A DNA stretch of 64,000 nucleotides from Lishizhenia sp965656535. Lineage in GTDB: Bacteria; Bacteroidota; Bacteroidia; Flavobacteriales_D; Crocinitomicaceae. Below the pieces are notes generated by a model. The model had not been told where the DNA came from, did not search any database, and saw nothing but the letters and a program-made list of their open reading frames with translations. The translations under genes and the position numbers were made by a program. Positions 63,555-64,000 of the stretch are shown in pieces. How positions within the stretch are numbered: position 1 is the stretch's first letter; the number at the start of each line of letters is the position of its first letter. The stretch lies in the NCBI GenBank assembly GCA_965656535.1, contig CBFHKX010000007.1, forward strand, positions 56,164 to 120,163, read 5' to 3'.

Positions 63555-63958
63555 TATTATTTTATAAATATCTAAACGCATACCAACATTCAAATAATTT
63601 ATTCTCGACTCATTTCTCATTAACTAAAATCGACACTTGTTTATTTGTTCTCAAGGGCTTTTAACAGGCTTTTCGCTAAAGTTACACTCTAGTTTGCTAA
63701 GTTTAGCTAACTCTCAAGGGTACTTCTGAGGTCGTAACCTTGGTAGCCAGCTAACTAGAGCACTCTAAAGTATAAGCTATCACTACAATCCCTAAGCTAA
63801 ATTTCATAGCACTCCAAGTATTATCATTTCATATATATTTACATATTTAGTAAATAATGGGTGATTTAGTCTTATGTTGTTTTGAAGTTAAAAACACAAG
63901 TACTTTCCTACTTGTTCTACGCAGACTATCCGAGAAGCTATTTTTATGGATACAAAAA
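63555..63958. other. intergenic stretch with no gene seen
   Basis: About 400 bases without a plausible coding frame on either strand, no tRNA and no repeat array. It holds scattered short A/T tracts only. Confidence 0.5.
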
Positions 63959-63988
63959 AAGCCCCAGCTAACTAAATAACTGGGGCTT
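63953..63988 (-). terminator. terminator of a gene beyond the window end
   Basis: A 9-bp stem (AAGCCCCAG / CTGGGGCTT) with a 12-base loop; on the minus strand it is followed by a T-rich run. Implies a minus-strand gene ending just past position 64000. Confidence 0.8.
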
Positions 63989-64000
63989 CTATAAAAATGG

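Overview
The window looks like chromosomal core DNA of a low-GC member of the Bacteroidota, most likely a Flavobacteriales relative. I could not fix a genus. The evidence is the gene content: a PafA-type phosphatase, GWxTD, DUF2490, DUF4834 and GIN-domain proteins, TonB-dependent receptors with an N-terminal carboxypeptidase-regulatory-like domain, a 937-residue CarB without the allosteric domain, and topoisomerase IV genes in tandem. Clear Bacteroidota promoters (TTG or TTTG, 17-19 bases, TAnnTTTG) also precede several genes and two tRNAs. There is no rRNA operon, CRISPR array, prophage or intact insertion sequence.

Layout. 0-5 kb: a small membrane protein with a zinc-ribbon protein, a secreted phosphatase, CvfB with a lipoprotein, and a DEAD-box helicase. 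5-8.2 kb: a tandem array of three paralogous secreted proteins of unknown function. 8.3-10 kb: dnaX, in which an A11 run separates a gamma-length frame from the tau C-terminus. 10-15 kb: an AAC(3)-fold acetyltransferase, a TonB-like protein and a WG-repeat lipoprotein in one operon, then an SGNH-type secreted protein. 15-20 kb: a TonB-dependent receptor, MazG, a PagL-like lipid A deacylase and a GIN-domain lipoprotein. 20-26 kb: an operon of pyrC-like, sua5, a DUF6671-like gene, menA and menC, followed by tRNA-Leu(GAG) and tRNA-Lys(UUU). 26-34 kb: aroK, a phosphoribosyltransferase, carB, a glycosyltransferase, a GWxTD protein and tRNA-Ser(UGA). 34-37.4 kb: an aldehyde dehydrogenase and DUF779 protein facing an AraC-family regulator. 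37.4-39.5 kb: a decayed CotH lipoprotein and its DUF2490 partner. 39.7-51 kb: a long minus-strand cluster for uptake and activation of acetate or propionate. 51-56 kb: parE and parC. 56-60 kb: envelope proteins, including a secreted protein whose start is separated from its body by a (TG)8 tract. 60-64 kb: a second TonB receptor, an O-methyltransferase and a SpoU RNA methylase, then about 450 bases without a gene.

How the genes work together. The 39.7-50.4 kb cluster reads as one module: outer-membrane protein, DUF4212 small subunit plus sodium:solute symporter, a symporter-fused histidine kinase with a receiver-only response regulator, and two acyl-CoA synthetases. The nearby aldehyde dehydrogenase unit would feed acetate into the same pool. 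An InsA-like DNA-binding protein without a transposase partner lies just upstream.

The items most worth a second look are the (TG)8 tract at 57366-57381, which puts the only signal-peptide start out of frame and looks like a phase-variation switch; the A11 site in dnaX; the undescribed three-paralog family at 5.0-8.2 kb; and the solo InsA-like protein. All coordinates and motifs were read by eye. Family names come from memory of conserved motifs, not from a search.
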